A DNA stretch of 64,000 nucleotides from Pseudonocardiales bacterium. GTDB taxonomy: Bacteria > Actinomycetota > Actinomycetes > Mycobacteriales > Pseudonocardiaceae. Below, piece after piece: positions 38,598-48,039 of this stretch. The notes under the pieces were generated by a model that worked only from the letters and a program-made list of their open reading frames with translations, had not been told where the DNA came from and ran no database searches. Position 1 is the stretch's first letter. Every line of letters starts with the position of its first letter. The DNA lies in the NCBI GenBank assembly GCA_019241525.1, contig JAFAWY010000064.1:1-64000 (forward strand). The letters run 5' to 3'. The position numbers and the translations under genes were made by a program.

Positions 38598-39698
38598 TCA
38601 GCGGTCCAGGTCGCCGCGGATGAAGGCTTCGACGGCGGCGAACGCATCGGAGTCGGAACATTGCACCGGCGGTGACTTCATGAAATATGACGACGCGGAG
38701 ATGATCGGCCCGCCGACACCCCGGTCTGCGGCGATCTTCGCCGCCCGGATCGCGTCGATGATGACGCCGGCGGAGTTGGGCGAATCCCAGACCTCCAGCT
38801 TGTACTCCATGTTCAGCGGCACGTCGCCGAACGCCCGGCCCTCCAGCCGCACGTAGGCCCACTTGCGGTCGTCCAGCCACGGCACATGGTCCGACGGCCC
38901 GATGTGCACCGCCGCCTTCTCCATCTCGTGGGGCACCTGCGAGGTCACCGATTGGGTCTTGGAGATCTTCTTCGACTCGAGGCGCTTGCGCTCGAGCATG
39001 TTCATGAAATCCATGTTCCCGCCGAAGTTGAGCTGGTAGGTGCGCAGCAGCTCCACCCCACGGTCTTCGAACAGCTTGGCCAGCACCCGGTGCGTGATCG
39101 TCGCGCCCACCTGAGACTTGATGTCGTCGCCGATGATGGGCACCCCGGCCGCGGTGAACTTGTCGGCCCACACCGGGTCGGAGGCGATGAACACCGGAAG
39201 GGCGTTGACGAACGCCACGCCGGCGTCCAGCGCGCACTGGGCGTAGAACCGGTCCGCCTGTTCCGAGCCCACCGGTAGGTAGGACACCAGCACGTCAGCC
39301 CGCGACTCGCTCAGCACCTCCACCACATCGACCGGCTCTTCGTCGGACTCGGTGATGACGTCCCGGTAGTACTGCCCCAACCCATCCATCGTGTGGCCGC
39401 GCGAGACTGTGACGCCCAGCGGTGGCACATCGCAGATCGAGATGGTGTTGTTCGCGCTGGCGATGATGGCCTCGGAAAGATCCCGCCCTACCTTCTTGGC
39501 GTCGACATCAAATGCGGCGACGAACTGGAGATCGCCCACGTGGTAAGCGCCGAAACGGACATGCATCAGGCCGGGTACGCGGGCTTCCGGGTCGGCGTTG
39601 CGGTAGTAGTGCACCCCCTGGACCAGCGACGCAGCGCAGTTGCCGACGCCCACGACGGCGACCCGGATCGGGCAGCTGGCGTCACGGCTTGCGGTCAT
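38598..39698 (-). CDS. ino1: Inositol-3-phosphate synthase
   Basis: Makes 1L-myo-inositol 1-phosphate from glucose 6-phosphate, feeding mycothiol and phosphatidylinositol. 366 residues. NAD-binding [20 protein letters not shown], then [40 protein letters not shown], the catalytic region [20 protein letters not shown] and [23 protein letters not shown] 39698 has AAAGGGCGG upstream. The PadR gene lies 11 bp upstream in the same direction, the conserved ino1-PadR pair. Confidence 0.97.
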   Translation of the reverse strand: MTASRDASCPIRVAVVGVGNCAASLVQGVHYYRNADPEARVPGLMHVRFGAYHVGDLQFVAAFDVDAKKVGRDLSEAIIASANNTISICDVPPLGVTVSRGHTMDGLGQYYRDVITESDEEPVDVVEVLSESRADVLVSYLPVGSEQADRFYAQCALDAGVAFVNALPVFIASDPVWADKFTAAGVPIIGDDIKSQVGATITHRVLAKLFEDRGVELLRTYQLNFGGNMDFMNMLERKRLESKKISKTQSVTSQVPHEMEKAAVHIGPSDHVPWLDDRKWAYVRLEGRAFGDVPLNMEYKLEVWDSPNSAGVIIDAIRAAKIAADRGVGGPIISASSYFMKSPPVQCSDSDAFAAVEAFIRGDLDR

Positions 39699-39709
39699 GA
39701 TCCGCCCTT

Positions 39710-40297
39710 TCAGTCGTCTTGTGACGGTGATGGGTTCGCCTGCTCATGGGCGATCAGTTCATTGAGCCAGCGCACCTCACGCTCGCTGGTTTCCAGACCC
39801 ATCCGGTGCAGTTCGAGCGTGTAGCGGTCGATCTGATCGCCGGTACGGGCCAGCGCGGTGCGCAATCCCTCGCGGCGTTCCTCGACGCGCCGGCGCCGGC
39901 CCTCCAGGATGCGCATCCGCACCTCGGCAGGGGTACGGGAGAAAAAGGCCAGGTGGACCCCGAACCCGTGGTCGTCCCAGGTTTGCGGGCCGGCATCGGA
40001 CAGCAGGGTGTCCAGGCGTTCTTTGCCGTCAGCGGTGAGCCGGTACACCCGCCGGCTGCGGCGCGACCAACTCGTCGGCCGTCCTGCGGGCAGCTCCGTG
40101 GCCGCCGCTTCGTCCTCGACGATAAAGCCGGAGCGCTGCAATCGGCGTAGCGTGGGGTACAGCGAGCCGAACGAGCAGGCCCGGAACGTTCCGAGTAGTC
40201 CGGTAAGTCGTTTGTGCAGCTCATAGCCATGCATGGGGGAGTCATGGAGCACCCCCAACACGGCTAGTTCCAGCACGCGGCCCCCCGGGAACCTCAT
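39710..40297 (-). CDS. PadR-family transcriptional regulator
   Basis: 195 residues. The winged helix reads [20 protein letters not shown], then [20 protein letters not shown] and [17 protein letters not shown]; a C-terminal dimerisation helix region follows ([20 protein letters not shown]). I moved the start to ATG 40297, where homology begins; the ORF's upstream 49 residues cover the promoter. An inverted repeat directly upstream suggests autoregulation. It forms an operon with ino1, which it may control. Confidence 0.9.
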   Translation of the reverse strand: MRFPGGRVLELAVLGVLHDSPMHGYELHKRLTGLLGTFRACSFGSLYPTLRRLQRSGFIVEDEAAATELPAGRPTSWSRRSRRVYRLTADGKERLDTLLSDAGPQTWDDHGFGVHLAFFSRTPAEVRMRILEGRRRRVEERREGLRTALARTGDQIDRYTLELHRMGLETSEREVRWLNELIAHEQANPSPSQDD

Positions 40298-40320
40298 TGG
40301 CCACTGACTCTGCTCGATGG

Positions 40321-40343
40321 CGATATATAGCCTCACTATATCG
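40321..40343. promoter_or_regulatory. Candidate PadR operator/promoter
   Basis: CGATATA and TATATCG (7-bp perfect arms) flank TAGCCTCAC, 24 bases upstream of the PadR start. The ATAT-dyad form is typical of PadR operators, and the repeat overlaps likely -10 sequence. The divergent DUF5318 gene has TACGCT at 40420, seven bases before its ATG. Confidence 0.6.
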
Positions 40344-40432
40344 CGGCGATACATCACCACGCAGATGATCAGCAGCGGTACCGCCCGAACGCCCGAACGG
40401 TGATCACCCATCGGGTGCGTACGCTGTGAAGC

Positions 40433-40837
40433 ATGCGGACCCAACGACAGGTGGTGGACTACGCGTTGCAGCGCCGTGCGCTGCTCGCCGAGGTCTACGC
40501 CGGCCGGATCGGCTTCGCGGAGGTCTGCGACGCGACCCCGTACCTGCTACGCGCGGCGAAGTTCCACGGCGAGCCCAGCTCGTTGACCTGCCCTATGTGC
40601 CGCAAAGAGTCTTTGACGCTGGTGTCGTGGGTCTACGGCGACGAGCTCAAGCACGCCGCTGGGTCGGCCCGGAGCGCCGACGAGCTCAACCGCATGGCGA
40701 CGCTGTACGAGGAGTTCAGCGTGTTTGTCGTCGAGGTGTGCCGCACGTGCACCTGGAACCATCTTGTGCAGTCGTACGTCCTGGGAACCAGCGGTGTAGG
40801 CAGTAGGCGGTCTCGCCGGCGAACCGCGGCGGAGTAA
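40433..40837 (+). CDS. DUF5318 protein with a zinc-ribbon-like Cys pair
   Basis: 134 residues. LTCPMCRKESLTLVSWVYGD and VEVCRTCTWNHLVQSYVLG supply two Cys-x-x-Cys pairs that probably bind zinc. It corresponds to Rv0049, between PadR and ponA in mycobacteria. A TACGCT hexamer seven bases before the ATG, and no Shine-Dalgarno, point to a leaderless mRNA. Function unknown; the link to the downstream PBP is only positional. A 10-bp tandem repeat (GAGTAACGCC) runs through the stop codon. Confidence 0.9.
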   Translation: MRTQRQVVDYALQRRALLAEVYAGRIGFAEVCDATPYLLRAAKFHGEPSSLTCPMCRKESLTLVSWVYGDELKHAAGSARSADELNRMATLYEEFSVFVVEVCRTCTWNHLVQSYVLGTSGVGSRRSRRRTAAE

Positions 40838-40983
40838 CGCCGAGTAACGCCGAGTAACGCACCGTAGCCGTTGGAGGCCCGGCTCAGCCGAAGCAACCCG
40901 CCGCCGGGCCGATGCGCCGCCCTGGCTAGCGTGGCCCCCTGCAGAACTCTCGCGACCCGAATACCGGTCTGGGAGGACAACGC

Positions 40984-43485
40984 GTGAGCAACCAGCGACA
41001 CGACGGGCGCCGACACCCCATCCCGGGTGGCGGTCCCTGGACTTCGGGATCTCCGGGGCAGGACTGGCCACCTGAACTATTTCCCCAAGGCCGGTCAGAC
41101 CAGCCCCGATCCACTCATTCCCGAGCCCACGAACGGATAGTGACGCCGCTGATGGCGCTCGACGGGGAACCCGAGCTGCTCACCCACCCCACCCCGCCAG
41201 CCGCCCCGTCGGTACAGCCTGGCTGGCCCGGACCGGCATACAGCCCTGGCCGGAGGTACGGCGGTGGCTCCACCAGCTCTGGGGGAGGCGGCGGGGGATG
41301 GCCACCGCGCTGGCCGTCGCACTGGCCCCCACGGTTGCGCCGGCCGGCCAAGATCGTGCTAGGTGGCCTGCTGTTGTGCATGCTGCTGCCGGTGCTGGCA
41401 TTTTTCGCTGGCTGGATGTTCCTCAGCGTGCCTTCGCCGGCGGCGTTGACGGCAGAGCGCAAGCAGGTCACCTCGATCATGGCCAGCGACGGGACCACCG
41501 AGGTCGGCCGATACGTCCCGGAGGACGGCAACCGGGTTCCGGTCAGCCTGTCGCAGGTGCCCATGCGGGTGCAGAATGCCGTGCTGGCGGCAGAGGACCG
41601 CAGCTTCCGATCCAATCCCGGCTTCGACATCGTGGGCATCGCGCGGGCAACCTGGCGCCAGGCCAACGGTGGCAGTGGTGGTGGCTCCACGATCACCCAG
41701 CAATACATCAAGGTGGCCACCGGGCACGACGAGTACAGCATCTTCCGCAAGTTCCGGGAGATGATCCTCGCGGCCAAACTCACCAAGCAAGAATCCAAGG
41801 ACCGGATCCTCGAGGACTACCTCAACACGATCTATTTCGGCCGCGGTGCCTACGGCATCCAGGCTGCCAGCCAGGCCTACTTCCACAAGGATGTGCAGAA
41901 TCTGACAGTCTCGGAGGCAGCAGTGCTTGCCGCCGTGATCAGATCACCGTCCGTGCTGGACCCGGCCAAGAACCTGGCACAGGCGCAGGCCCGGTGGAAT
42001 TTCGTGCTCGACGGCATGGTGGAGCAGGGTTGGCTGTCTCCGGCAGATCGCAGCGTCGGGATGTACCCGCAGACCGTGCCGCCCAGCGCAGCTCCCGGCC
42101 AACCGACCGACGATCGGGCGCACATCATCGACCGGGTGATGGACGAGCTGGACAAACAGGGCGTCGGCCGCGCGCAACTGGCCGTCAACGGCGGCAAGAT
42201 CATCACCACTATCGATCCGCGGGCCCAGCAACTGGCCCGCGACGCCGTCCGAACTGAACTGCGGGGGCAGCCGGCCAACCTCCACTCGTCACTGGTCGCG
42301 ATCGATCCGCGCAGCGGAGCGGTGATCGCTTATTACGGTGGATCGGACGGCAATGGCTTCGATCTGGCCGGTGGCCCGGCGTGGAGCCCGGGCTCGTCGT
42401 TCAAACCGTTCACCATGCTGGCGGCGCTGGAACGCGACATCGGGATGAACTCGAAGTACGACGGGAGCTCCCCGGTGATCATCGACGGCCGTTCGTACGC
42501 GAACTCGGAAAGCAAGAATTACCCCCAGCTGACGTTGAAAGACGCGATGACCAAGTCGGTCAACACCGCCTTCGTTCGGCTGGCCCAGGACGTCGGACCG
42601 CAAGCGATCCGGGACGCCGCGATCCAGGCAGGGATCCCGGAACAGATCAACGGCAAGCGCGCGATGTCCGAATCGGATACCGGAGCCCCCGGAGTCGGCA
42701 TCACCCTGGGCCAGTACCCGGTGCACACGTTCGATATGGCCAGCGCTTACGCGACCTTCGCCGCCGACGGGATGCGGCATGAACCGTTCTTTGTTCGCCA
42801 GTACACCAGCTCCCGGGGCACTGTCGAGTACCAGCACCTCGATAAGCCACGGCAGGCTTTCGACCAGGTCGACGTCGACCGCAACAGCCAGCTGGCCCGC
42901 AACGTCACCGCCACGCTGTCCGATGTCGCCCGCAGCTCGCAGATCCCGCTGACCGGTGGCCGGCAGGTGGCCGCCAAGACCGGTACCCAGCAGCGTGGTG
43001 AGACCACCAACAACTCCGCGGCCTGGACCGTCGGCTATACCCCGTCGATCTCCACTGCGGTCTGGGTTGGTGATCCGGCCAACACGGCGATCAAGACTGC
43101 CAACGGTGCCGATATCTTTGGCCGGGGAGTTCCGGGTTTGATCTGGCAGCGGTTCATGAATTCCTATCTGATGGGTACGCCGCTGGAAACCTTCCCACCG
43201 TTTAAGTTGATCGGTCCCGCGCCGCCACCGGTCGAGGAGCCTAAGCCGGCGCCGACGCGGGCCAAGCCGCGCGATGTCGCGCCGACGACTGCGCCGGATC
43301 CCAACGCCGAGGACTTCGTCCCGGTTCCGGTGGTGCCGACGGAAAAGCCAACCAGGACCACCAGACCGCAACGCAATTGCTTCCCGTTCTGCGATGGCGC
43401 CGCACCCGGTGATGACAATGCCGGATTCGGTAATGACAACGGGGGCGGGACAGATGACAACCAGGGCCGTCCGCGGCATTACTAA
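40984..43485 (+). CDS. ponA: Class A penicillin-binding protein (transglycosylase/transpeptidase)
   Basis: Bifunctional peptidoglycan synthase, 833 residues. A Pro/Gly-rich cytoplasmic region of about 118 residues precedes one membrane span (IVLGGLLLCMLLPVLAFFAG). The GT51 domain has VLAAEDRSFRSNPGFDIVG, GGSTITQQYIKVATG and KFREMILAAKLTKQESKDRI. The transpeptidase has SPGSSFKPFTM (SxxK), TKSVNTAFVRLA (SxN) and AAKTGTQQ (KTG). The tail is a Pro/Thr-rich linker and an Asp/Gly/Asn-rich end. It corresponds to ponA1 (Rv0050). GTG 40984 start. Confidence 0.95.
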   Translation: MSNQRHDGRRHPIPGGGPWTSGSPGQDWPPELFPQGRSDQPRSTHSRAHERIVTPLMALDGEPELLTHPTPPAAPSVQPGWPGPAYSPGRRYGGGSTSSGGGGGGWPPRWPSHWPPRLRRPAKIVLGGLLLCMLLPVLAFFAGWMFLSVPSPAALTAERKQVTSIMASDGTTEVGRYVPEDGNRVPVSLSQVPMRVQNAVLAAEDRSFRSNPGFDIVGIARATWRQANGGSGGGSTITQQYIKVATGHDEYSIFRKFREMILAAKLTKQESKDRILEDYLNTIYFGRGAYGIQAASQAYFHKDVQNLTVSEAAVLAAVIRSPSVLDPAKNLAQAQARWNFVLDGMVEQGWLSPADRSVGMYPQTVPPSAAPGQPTDDRAHIIDRVMDELDKQGVGRAQLAVNGGKIITTIDPRAQQLARDAVRTELRGQPANLHSSLVAIDPRSGAVIAYYGGSDGNGFDLAGGPAWSPGSSFKPFTMLAALERDIGMNSKYDGSSPVIIDGRSYANSESKNYPQLTLKDAMTKSVNTAFVRLAQDVGPQAIRDAAIQAGIPEQINGKRAMSESDTGAPGVGITLGQYPVHTFDMASAYATFAADGMRHEPFFVRQYTSSRGTVEYQHLDKPRQAFDQVDVDRNSQLARNVTATLSDVARSSQIPLTGGRQVAAKTGTQQRGETTNNSAAWTVGYTPSISTAVWVGDPANTAIKTANGADIFGRGVPGLIWQRFMNSYLMGTPLETFPPFKLIGPAPPPVEEPKPAPTRAKPRDVAPTTAPDPNAEDFVPVPVVPTEKPTRTTRPQRNCFPFCDGAAPGDDNAGFGNDNGGGTDDNQGRPRHY

Positions 43486-43499
43486 CACCTGCTCGTCAC

Positions 43500-45149
43500 G
43501 TGACCATCCGAGCCCCGATCGCCGGCGACTTACCTGACTCGTCTGGTTCCTTCGCTGGTCGCGTCGATCGAGGCTCCCTGACGGCCATCGGACCGCGCGC
43601 CACCCTTGCTGTCCCTGTTGTCCCCGGTATGCAGACATATCGGGGAGGCGAGGGGGAGCCTGATGTGCAGGCCGGGTCAGCGGGGCAACGTGTGGTGCCC
43701 AGCTGGGCCGATCCGCTGCCGGCCCGCGCCAGCCGGATCGTCGGTGGCCCGCTGGGTCGCCACGCCGTCGTCGGCCGGCACTGGTTCTGGACCCCGCTTC
43801 GGGTGGTGCTGCTGTTCGCGACGATCACCTTGGCGTTGGGTTGGCTGGTCAAGGCTCCGTGCGCGCAGACCTACCGGGACAGCGCCGGTGCGCTCCAGGT
43901 GGACTGGCGGGACTGGCGCCAGTACAAGGCGATGTGCTACTCGGACACCATCCCGCTCTACACCGCCGAGCGGTTGGATCAACGCGGGCTGGCCGGGTTC
44001 CCCTACGCCGCCTCATGGGTCGAGCACCGAGGTGAACCCGATCAGCAGGTGCGGTACATGGAATATCCGGTGCTCACCGGCATGTACCAGTGGGTGGCGG
44101 CCAAGCTCGCACAGAGTTGGATAGCGATCAGTCGCAGTGGTTGGCTGCCCACCTCCGCCCCGGCCATCGTGTATTTCCACATCAGCGCGTTAGGTCTGAG
44201 CTTTGCCTGGCTGGTGACGGTATGGGCGCTGGTCAAGCTGTCCCCACGACGCCCCTGGGACGCCGCGCTGGCCGCATTGTCACCCCTGGTGATCGTGCAC
44301 GCGTTCACCAACTTCGATGTGTTGGCTACCGCGCTGGCCACCACGGGATTGCTGGCGTGGGCGCGGCGACGTCCGGTGCTTGCCGGCGTGCTGCTGGGAT
44401 GGGGCGCCGCCACCAAGGCCTACCCGGCATTGCTGCTGCTCCCGATCGTGCTGGTGGCGCTGCGTGCTGGGCGGCTACGGGCCGGATTGACCGCGGTTGC
44501 CGCGGCGGCAGTGTCCTGGTCCGTGGTCAACCTGCCGATCGCGTTGCTGTTCCCGCCCGGATGGGCGGAGTTCTTCCGGCTCAACAGCCGGCGCGGCGCC
44601 GACCCAGACACCCTGTACACCGTGCTGTCCGTGTTCACCGGCTGGCCTGGTTTTGCCCAGGTACGCACGCTGAACCTGGTCAGCGCAGCCCTGTTCGTGC
44701 TGGCCTGTGCAGCGATCATCTGGGTGGCTCTGACGGCGCCGCGTCCCCCTCGGCTGGCTGCGCTGTGCTTCCTGGTGGTGGCTGCGTTTCTGCTGGTGAA
44801 CAAGGTGTGGAGCCCGCAGTACTCGTTGTGGCTGGTCCCGCTGGCGGCGCTGGCGATACCGCGGTGGAAACCGGTGCTGGCTTGGATGGCAATCGATGCC
44901 CTGCTGTGGGTTCCGCGGATGGCCTACTACCTGACCCCCGCGCATAAGGGCCTGCCCATCGAGCCGTTCCTGGGTGCCGTCGTTGTCCGTGACGCCGCCG
45001 TCGTCGCACTCGCTGCCCTCATCCTGCACAGCATCTACCGCCCCCCAACCGGCCCTGACCCGGATATGCAGACATACCGGGATAAAACCCAGCCCGCTAA
45101 CCCGGATATGTCTCCCTATCAGCGTCGATATTGCGGTTACGCCAGTTGA
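43500..45149 (+). CDS. GT87/DUF2029 family polyprenyl-phosphate mannosyltransferase-like membrane protein
   Basis: Up to 549 residues with about ten membrane segments in a GT-C-type fold. DYVYxD-like external loop sequences (DWRQYKAMCYSDTIPLYTAE; VRYMEYPVLTGMYQWVAAKL) resemble mycobacterial Rv0051, its positional orthologue after ponA1. It probably transfers sugar from a lipid-phosphate donor outside the membrane. The first 60 and last 30 residues are odd: each end contains a palindromic repeat (MQTYRGG at the start, MQTYRDK at the end). A GTG at 43664 could be the true start. The 3' end overlaps nfo by 13 bp. Confidence 0.85.
   Translation: MTIRAPIAGDLPDSSGSFAGRVDRGSLTAIGPRATLAVPVVPGMQTYRGGEGEPDVQAGSAGQRVVPSWADPLPARASRIVGGPLGRHAVVGRHWFWTPLRVVLLFATITLALGWLVKAPCAQTYRDSAGALQVDWRDWRQYKAMCYSDTIPLYTAERLDQRGLAGFPYAASWVEHRGEPDQQVRYMEYPVLTGMYQWVAAKLAQSWIAISRSGWLPTSAPAIVYFHISALGLSFAWLVTVWALVKLSPRRPWDAALAALSPLVIVHAFTNFDVLATALATTGLLAWARRRPVLAGVLLGWGAATKAYPALLLLPIVLVALRAGRLRAGLTAVAAAAVSWSVVNLPIALLFPPGWAEFFRLNSRRGADPDTLYTVLSVFTGWPGFAQVRTLNLVSAALFVLACAAIIWVALTAPRPPRLAALCFLVVAAFLLVNKVWSPQYSLWLVPLAALAIPRWKPVLAWMAIDALLWVPRMAYYLTPAHKGLPIEPFLGAVVVRDAAVVALAALILHSIYRPPTGPDPDMQTYRDKTQPANPDMSPYQRRYCGYAS
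43622..43645. repeat. CCCCGATATGTC-family palindrome near the GT87 5' end
   Basis: CCCCGGTATG / CAGA / CATATCGGGG forms a 10-bp-arm inverted repeat with one mismatch pair. It lies 124 bp after the annotated GTG. A similar element closes the same gene. Confidence 0.7.
45059..45113. repeat. CCCGGATATG palindrome and a half copy at the GT87 3' end
   Basis: CCCGGATATG / CAG / ACATACCGGG (45059-45081) is an inverted repeat; CCCGGATATGTCT (45101-45113) is a half element. Both are inside the annotated 3' end of GT87, just before the convergent nfo stop. Confidence 0.65.
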
Positions 45150-45904
45150 GCGCGTAGCCAGGCGATGTCGTCGGCTTGGGTGGCCGGGTCGGTTTCGAGG
45201 ATGACGGGGGCATTGGCCGCTGCGCAGACTGCCACCAGCTGCTCGGGATCGATGGTGCCCTCGCGCAGCGGTGCGTGGCGGTCCCGTGCCGAGCCGAACT
45301 CGTCGCGGGAGTTGTTGCAGTGCACCAGATCAATCCGGCCGGTGATAGCCATGATCCGATCAACGGCATCGGACAGGTCTTCTCCGGCGGCGAATGCGTG
45401 GCAGGTGTCCAGGCAGAAGCCGACGTCGTAGCCACCGATTGCATCCCACAACCGCGCCAGCGAATCAAAGCGCCGAGCCATCGCGTTGTCGCCGCCGGCG
45501 GTGTTCTCCACCAGAATCTGGGTGGCGAAACCACCTTCCGCAGACTGCCGGTCGAACATCTTGCGCCAATTTTCAACCCCCTGCGCGGGATCCTCGTTCT
45601 TGGCGAGATGCCCACCGTGGACTACCAGACCACGTGCGCCGATCTCCGCAGCGGCGGTCGCATGCTGGATGACGAGCTTGCGAGAGGGAATTCGGATGCG
45701 GTTGTTCAACGACGCCACATTGAGCACATACGGTGAGTGGATGTAGACCGCCAGATCGGCGGCGAGTAGTTGCGCCGCTTGTGGATGGGGTTGCGGAGCG
45801 CGCCAATTCTGCGGATCGGAGAGGAAAAACTGCACCGCTGCAGCATTGCGCTGAGTAGCCGCGGTCACCGGGTCGTTGTCGCTGACGTGGGCACCGATTC
45901 GCAT
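45137..45904 (-). CDS. nfo: Deoxyribonuclease IV (AP endonuclease IV)
   Basis: Zinc-dependent AP endonuclease for base excision repair, 255 residues. Metal ligands are visible in IGAHVSDNDPV, AVYIHSPYVLNVAS, LVVHGGHLAKNEDP, ILVENTAGGDNAMARRFDSL, VGFCLDTCHAFAAGEDL and LVHCNNSRDEFGSARDRHAP. TAGGCT lies about nine bases before the ATG, so the message may be leaderless. Convergent with GT87, overlapping it by 13 bp. Confidence 0.95.
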   Translation of the reverse strand: MRIGAHVSDNDPVTAATQRNAAAVQFFLSDPQNWRAPQPHPQAAQLLAADLAVYIHSPYVLNVASLNNRIRIPSRKLVIQHATAAAEIGARGLVVHGGHLAKNEDPAQGVENWRKMFDRQSAEGGFATQILVENTAGGDNAMARRFDSLARLWDAIGGYDVGFCLDTCHAFAAGEDLSDAVDRIMAITGRIDLVHCNNSRDEFGSARDRHAPLREGTIDPEQLVAVCAAANAPVILETDPATQADDIAWLRAQLA

Positions 45905-45973
45905 ATCTATAGCCTAGAGGTGTCGCTTGAGGGCAATCGGCGTACCCGTAGCGTACACAGCGAGTGCATAGAG

Positions 45974-46002
45974 TAACCACGATGTGCTGAAAGTAGTGGT
46001 TA
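45974..46002. promoter_or_regulatory. Inverted repeat TAACCAC/GTGGTTA upstream of an exported-protein gene
   Basis: TAACCAC (45974-45980) and GTGGTTA (45996-46002) are perfect 7-bp arms, 15 bases apart, in an AT-rich stretch between nfo and the divergent 46073 gene. It may be an operator; no regulator is adjacent. Confidence 0.4.
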
Positions 46003-46072
46003 TCGTCACAGAGAGCCTCTATTGTCGTTACTCTAAAGACACAGTCAGGCACACAGCGACACGGAGGCACCT

Positions 46073-46975
46073 ATGGGTACAGGGGCGAGGGTGACCACGG
46101 TTGCGGGGGCAGCCACGTTACTGTGCGCTGCTAGCGCATTTGCAGGGGGCCTCGCGGCCTTTGCTGCACCCTCTACCGTTTCCACCCCCCCACCTGTTCT
46201 CGCATCAGCACCTATGCCCATGCTGGTGGGCAGTTGTGGGGACACGGTACGTGGCGAACCTGGACAGCGAGTGGGCGTCCGGCTAGCCGATCTACGAGTG
46301 GCCGATGTGGGCGAGGTACCCGCCAGCGGGTCTCGCACCTACGACGCCACGCCAGCGTTGCGCAAGATGATGGGACCGATGGCTCCGGCATGCAAACTGA
46401 CCGCAGAGCCGTTGCCCGTCGCCAGTCCGGTTGACAAGATTATTTCGCCCGCTGTCGCGCCGCTGAAGGGCGCGCTGGGCCAGGTTCCGGTAATCGGCCA
46501 GCAGGTAGCGCCGGCACCGGCCGCGCCGCCAGCTGCGGCGCAGGCACAGCCCGGGGCGCAGCCCGGGCCAGCAGCGGCGCCGCCGCCTGCTCTGACCGCA
46601 CCGGCCCCGGGGCCGTTCTTCGGTCCCACGATGCCCACTGACTTCCCGTTCACGCTGGGCGCTTTCAACAGCGGCATGCCCCATTTCAACTACGCCGATC
46701 TGCTCGCGATTAGCCGTCCCGGCGCTGGGGGTATCGGGAAGCTGTCTGCCGGTGTGTTGACCGCTGATCTATTCGGCACTCCGTCAGTGAGCAATGGCAG
46801 TACGGGTCTGGGCAAGCAAAGTGCCGCTGCCAACGATGTCGCCGCCGCTGGTCGGGCGTCTGCGTTGCCGGCAAGCGGTGTGGAGCGCATTGCTCTGCCG
46901 ATCTTTGTGGCAGTACTGATGCTGGCCAGTGTGACCGCCGCTTTGCTGCGGAGCTGGGTTCTCGGGCGGCGATAG
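46073..46975 (+). CDS. Exported Pro/Ala-rich protein with a C-terminal membrane anchor
   Basis: 300 residues. The N-terminus VTTVAGAATLLCAASAFAGG is a signal peptide; the middle is Pro/Ala/Gln-rich (APPAAAQAQPGAQPGPAAAP); the C-terminus is a membrane span plus RSWVLGRR. Two cysteines (GSCGD, PACKL) could form a disulfide. Not recognised as a known family. ACGGAGG precedes the ATG. A strong terminator follows. Likely a wall-facing protein of unknown role. Confidence 0.8.
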   Translation: MGTGARVTTVAGAATLLCAASAFAGGLAAFAAPSTVSTPPPVLASAPMPMLVGSCGDTVRGEPGQRVGVRLADLRVADVGEVPASGSRTYDATPALRKMMGPMAPACKLTAEPLPVASPVDKIISPAVAPLKGALGQVPVIGQQVAPAPAAPPAAAQAQPGAQPGPAAAPPPALTAPAPGPFFGPTMPTDFPFTLGAFNSGMPHFNYADLLAISRPGAGGIGKLSAGVLTADLFGTPSVSNGSTGLGKQSAAANDVAAAGRASALPASGVERIALPIFVAVLMLASVTAALLRSWVLGRR

Positions 46976-47014
46976 GCCCCTTGAGCTACTAAGCTCGGTC
47001 GACGGCGGATTCTC

Positions 47015-47048
47015 AGACCGCCCCGCGATTGTTGTCGCGGGGCGGTCT
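47015..47048. terminator. Strong stem-loop before the rpsF operon
   Basis: AGACCGCCCCGCGA pairs perfectly with TCGCGGGGCGGTCT around a TTGTTG loop (14-bp stem). The T run afterwards is poor, as is common in high-GC actinobacteria. It lies 39 bp after the exported-protein gene. Confidence 0.8.
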
Positions 47049-47180
47049 GTTGCTATCCTGCTGCCCGTCGCCGCGCGGCTGTGTGCGGTGACGGTTAGAT
47101 CGCCGGCTGGTCGTTGGCGGGCCGGCTCCTCCTGCCACGGAGAGTCCGTGGCCGAATAGTCCACAGGAGGTCAGTGTTTT

Positions 47181-47477
47181 ATGCGTCGCTACGAGATGAT
47201 GGTGATCCTCGATCCCCAACTTGATGAACGCACTGTGGCGCCCTCGCTGGACCAGTATCTCAGCGTGGTGAAGACGCAGGGCGGCAGGATCGAGAAGGTT
47301 GACGTCTGGGGCAAGCGCCGGCTGTCCTATGAAATCAACAAGCACACCGAGGGCATCTATGCGGTACTCGACATGTCGTGTACCCCCGCCGTGGTAGCTG
47401 AGCTCGACCGACAACTATCGCTGAGCGAGTCGGTGTTGCGCACCAAGGTGTTGCGACGGGACGCGAGAAAGGGCTGA
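47181..47477 (+). CDS. rpsF: 30S ribosomal protein S6
   Basis: 98 residues: [49 protein letters not shown]. It binds S18 in the small subunit. AGGAGG lies 11 bases before the ATG, a somewhat long spacing. First gene of rpsF-ssb-rpsR-rplI. Confidence 0.97.
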   Translation: MRRYEMMVILDPQLDERTVAPSLDQYLSVVKTQGGRIEKVDVWGKRRLSYEINKHTEGIYAVLDMSCTPAVVAELDRQLSLSESVLRTKVLRRDARKG

Positions 47478-47478
47478 C

Positions 47479-47967
47479 GTGGCGGGCGAAACCGTTATCA
47501 CGGTAATCGGAAACCTGACGGCTGACCCGGAGCTGCGGTTTACCCCTTCCGGTGCAGCGGTAGCCAACTTCACGGTGGCCTCCACACCGCGCACTTTCGA
47601 TCGCCAAACCGGCGAGTGGAAGGACGGCGAGGCGCTGTTCTTGCGGTGCAATATCTGGCGGCAAGCTGCGGAGAACACCGCTGAGTCGCTGACCCGGGGT
47701 ATGCGAGTCATCGTCAGCGGACGGTTGCGGCAACGCTCGTTCGAAACCCGAGAGGGCGAGAAGCGTACCGTGATGGAGATGGAGGTCGACGAAGTCGGCC
47801 CGTCGTTGCGTTATGCCACCGCGAAGGTGAATCGCGCTACCCGGCAGGGCAGTTCGTCGGGCGGCTACGGCGCCTCAGGTGGAGCTGCCGATGACCCGTG
47901 GAGTTCGGCACCTCAGGCTGGGTCCGGCAACGGAGCCGGTGGGTACGACGACGAGCCACCGTTTTAG
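47479..47967 (+). CDS. ssb: Single-stranded DNA-binding protein
   Basis: 162 residues. OB fold: [60 protein letters not shown]; a Gly-rich linker; and the acidic tip GGYDDEPPF, which recruits partner proteins. GTG start 1 bp after rpsF. Typical actinobacterial SSB. Confidence 0.97.
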   Translation: MAGETVITVIGNLTADPELRFTPSGAAVANFTVASTPRTFDRQTGEWKDGEALFLRCNIWRQAAENTAESLTRGMRVIVSGRLRQRSFETREGEKRTVMEMEVDEVGPSLRYATAKVNRATRQGSSSGGYGASGGAADDPWSSAPQAGSGNGAGGYDDEPPF

Positions 47968-48039
47968 GTCTTCGTCACGTCGGTAGCTGTGTCAGCATTG
48001 TTTAAGACCATCTCGTAGCACCGTAGGAGCAGTTGAGTT

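Noticed and set aside
41298-42257. 319-aa plus-strand ORF within the PBP gene
   Set aside because: Different frame of the PBP with Arg/Gly/Gln-rich composition; PBP motifs are in the other frame.
42289-43638. 449-aa minus-strand ORF
   Set aside because: Antisense shadow of the class A PBP.
45165-45736. Plus-strand ORFs opposite nfo
   Set aside because: Shadows of endonuclease IV, whose metal-binding motifs are all on the minus strand.
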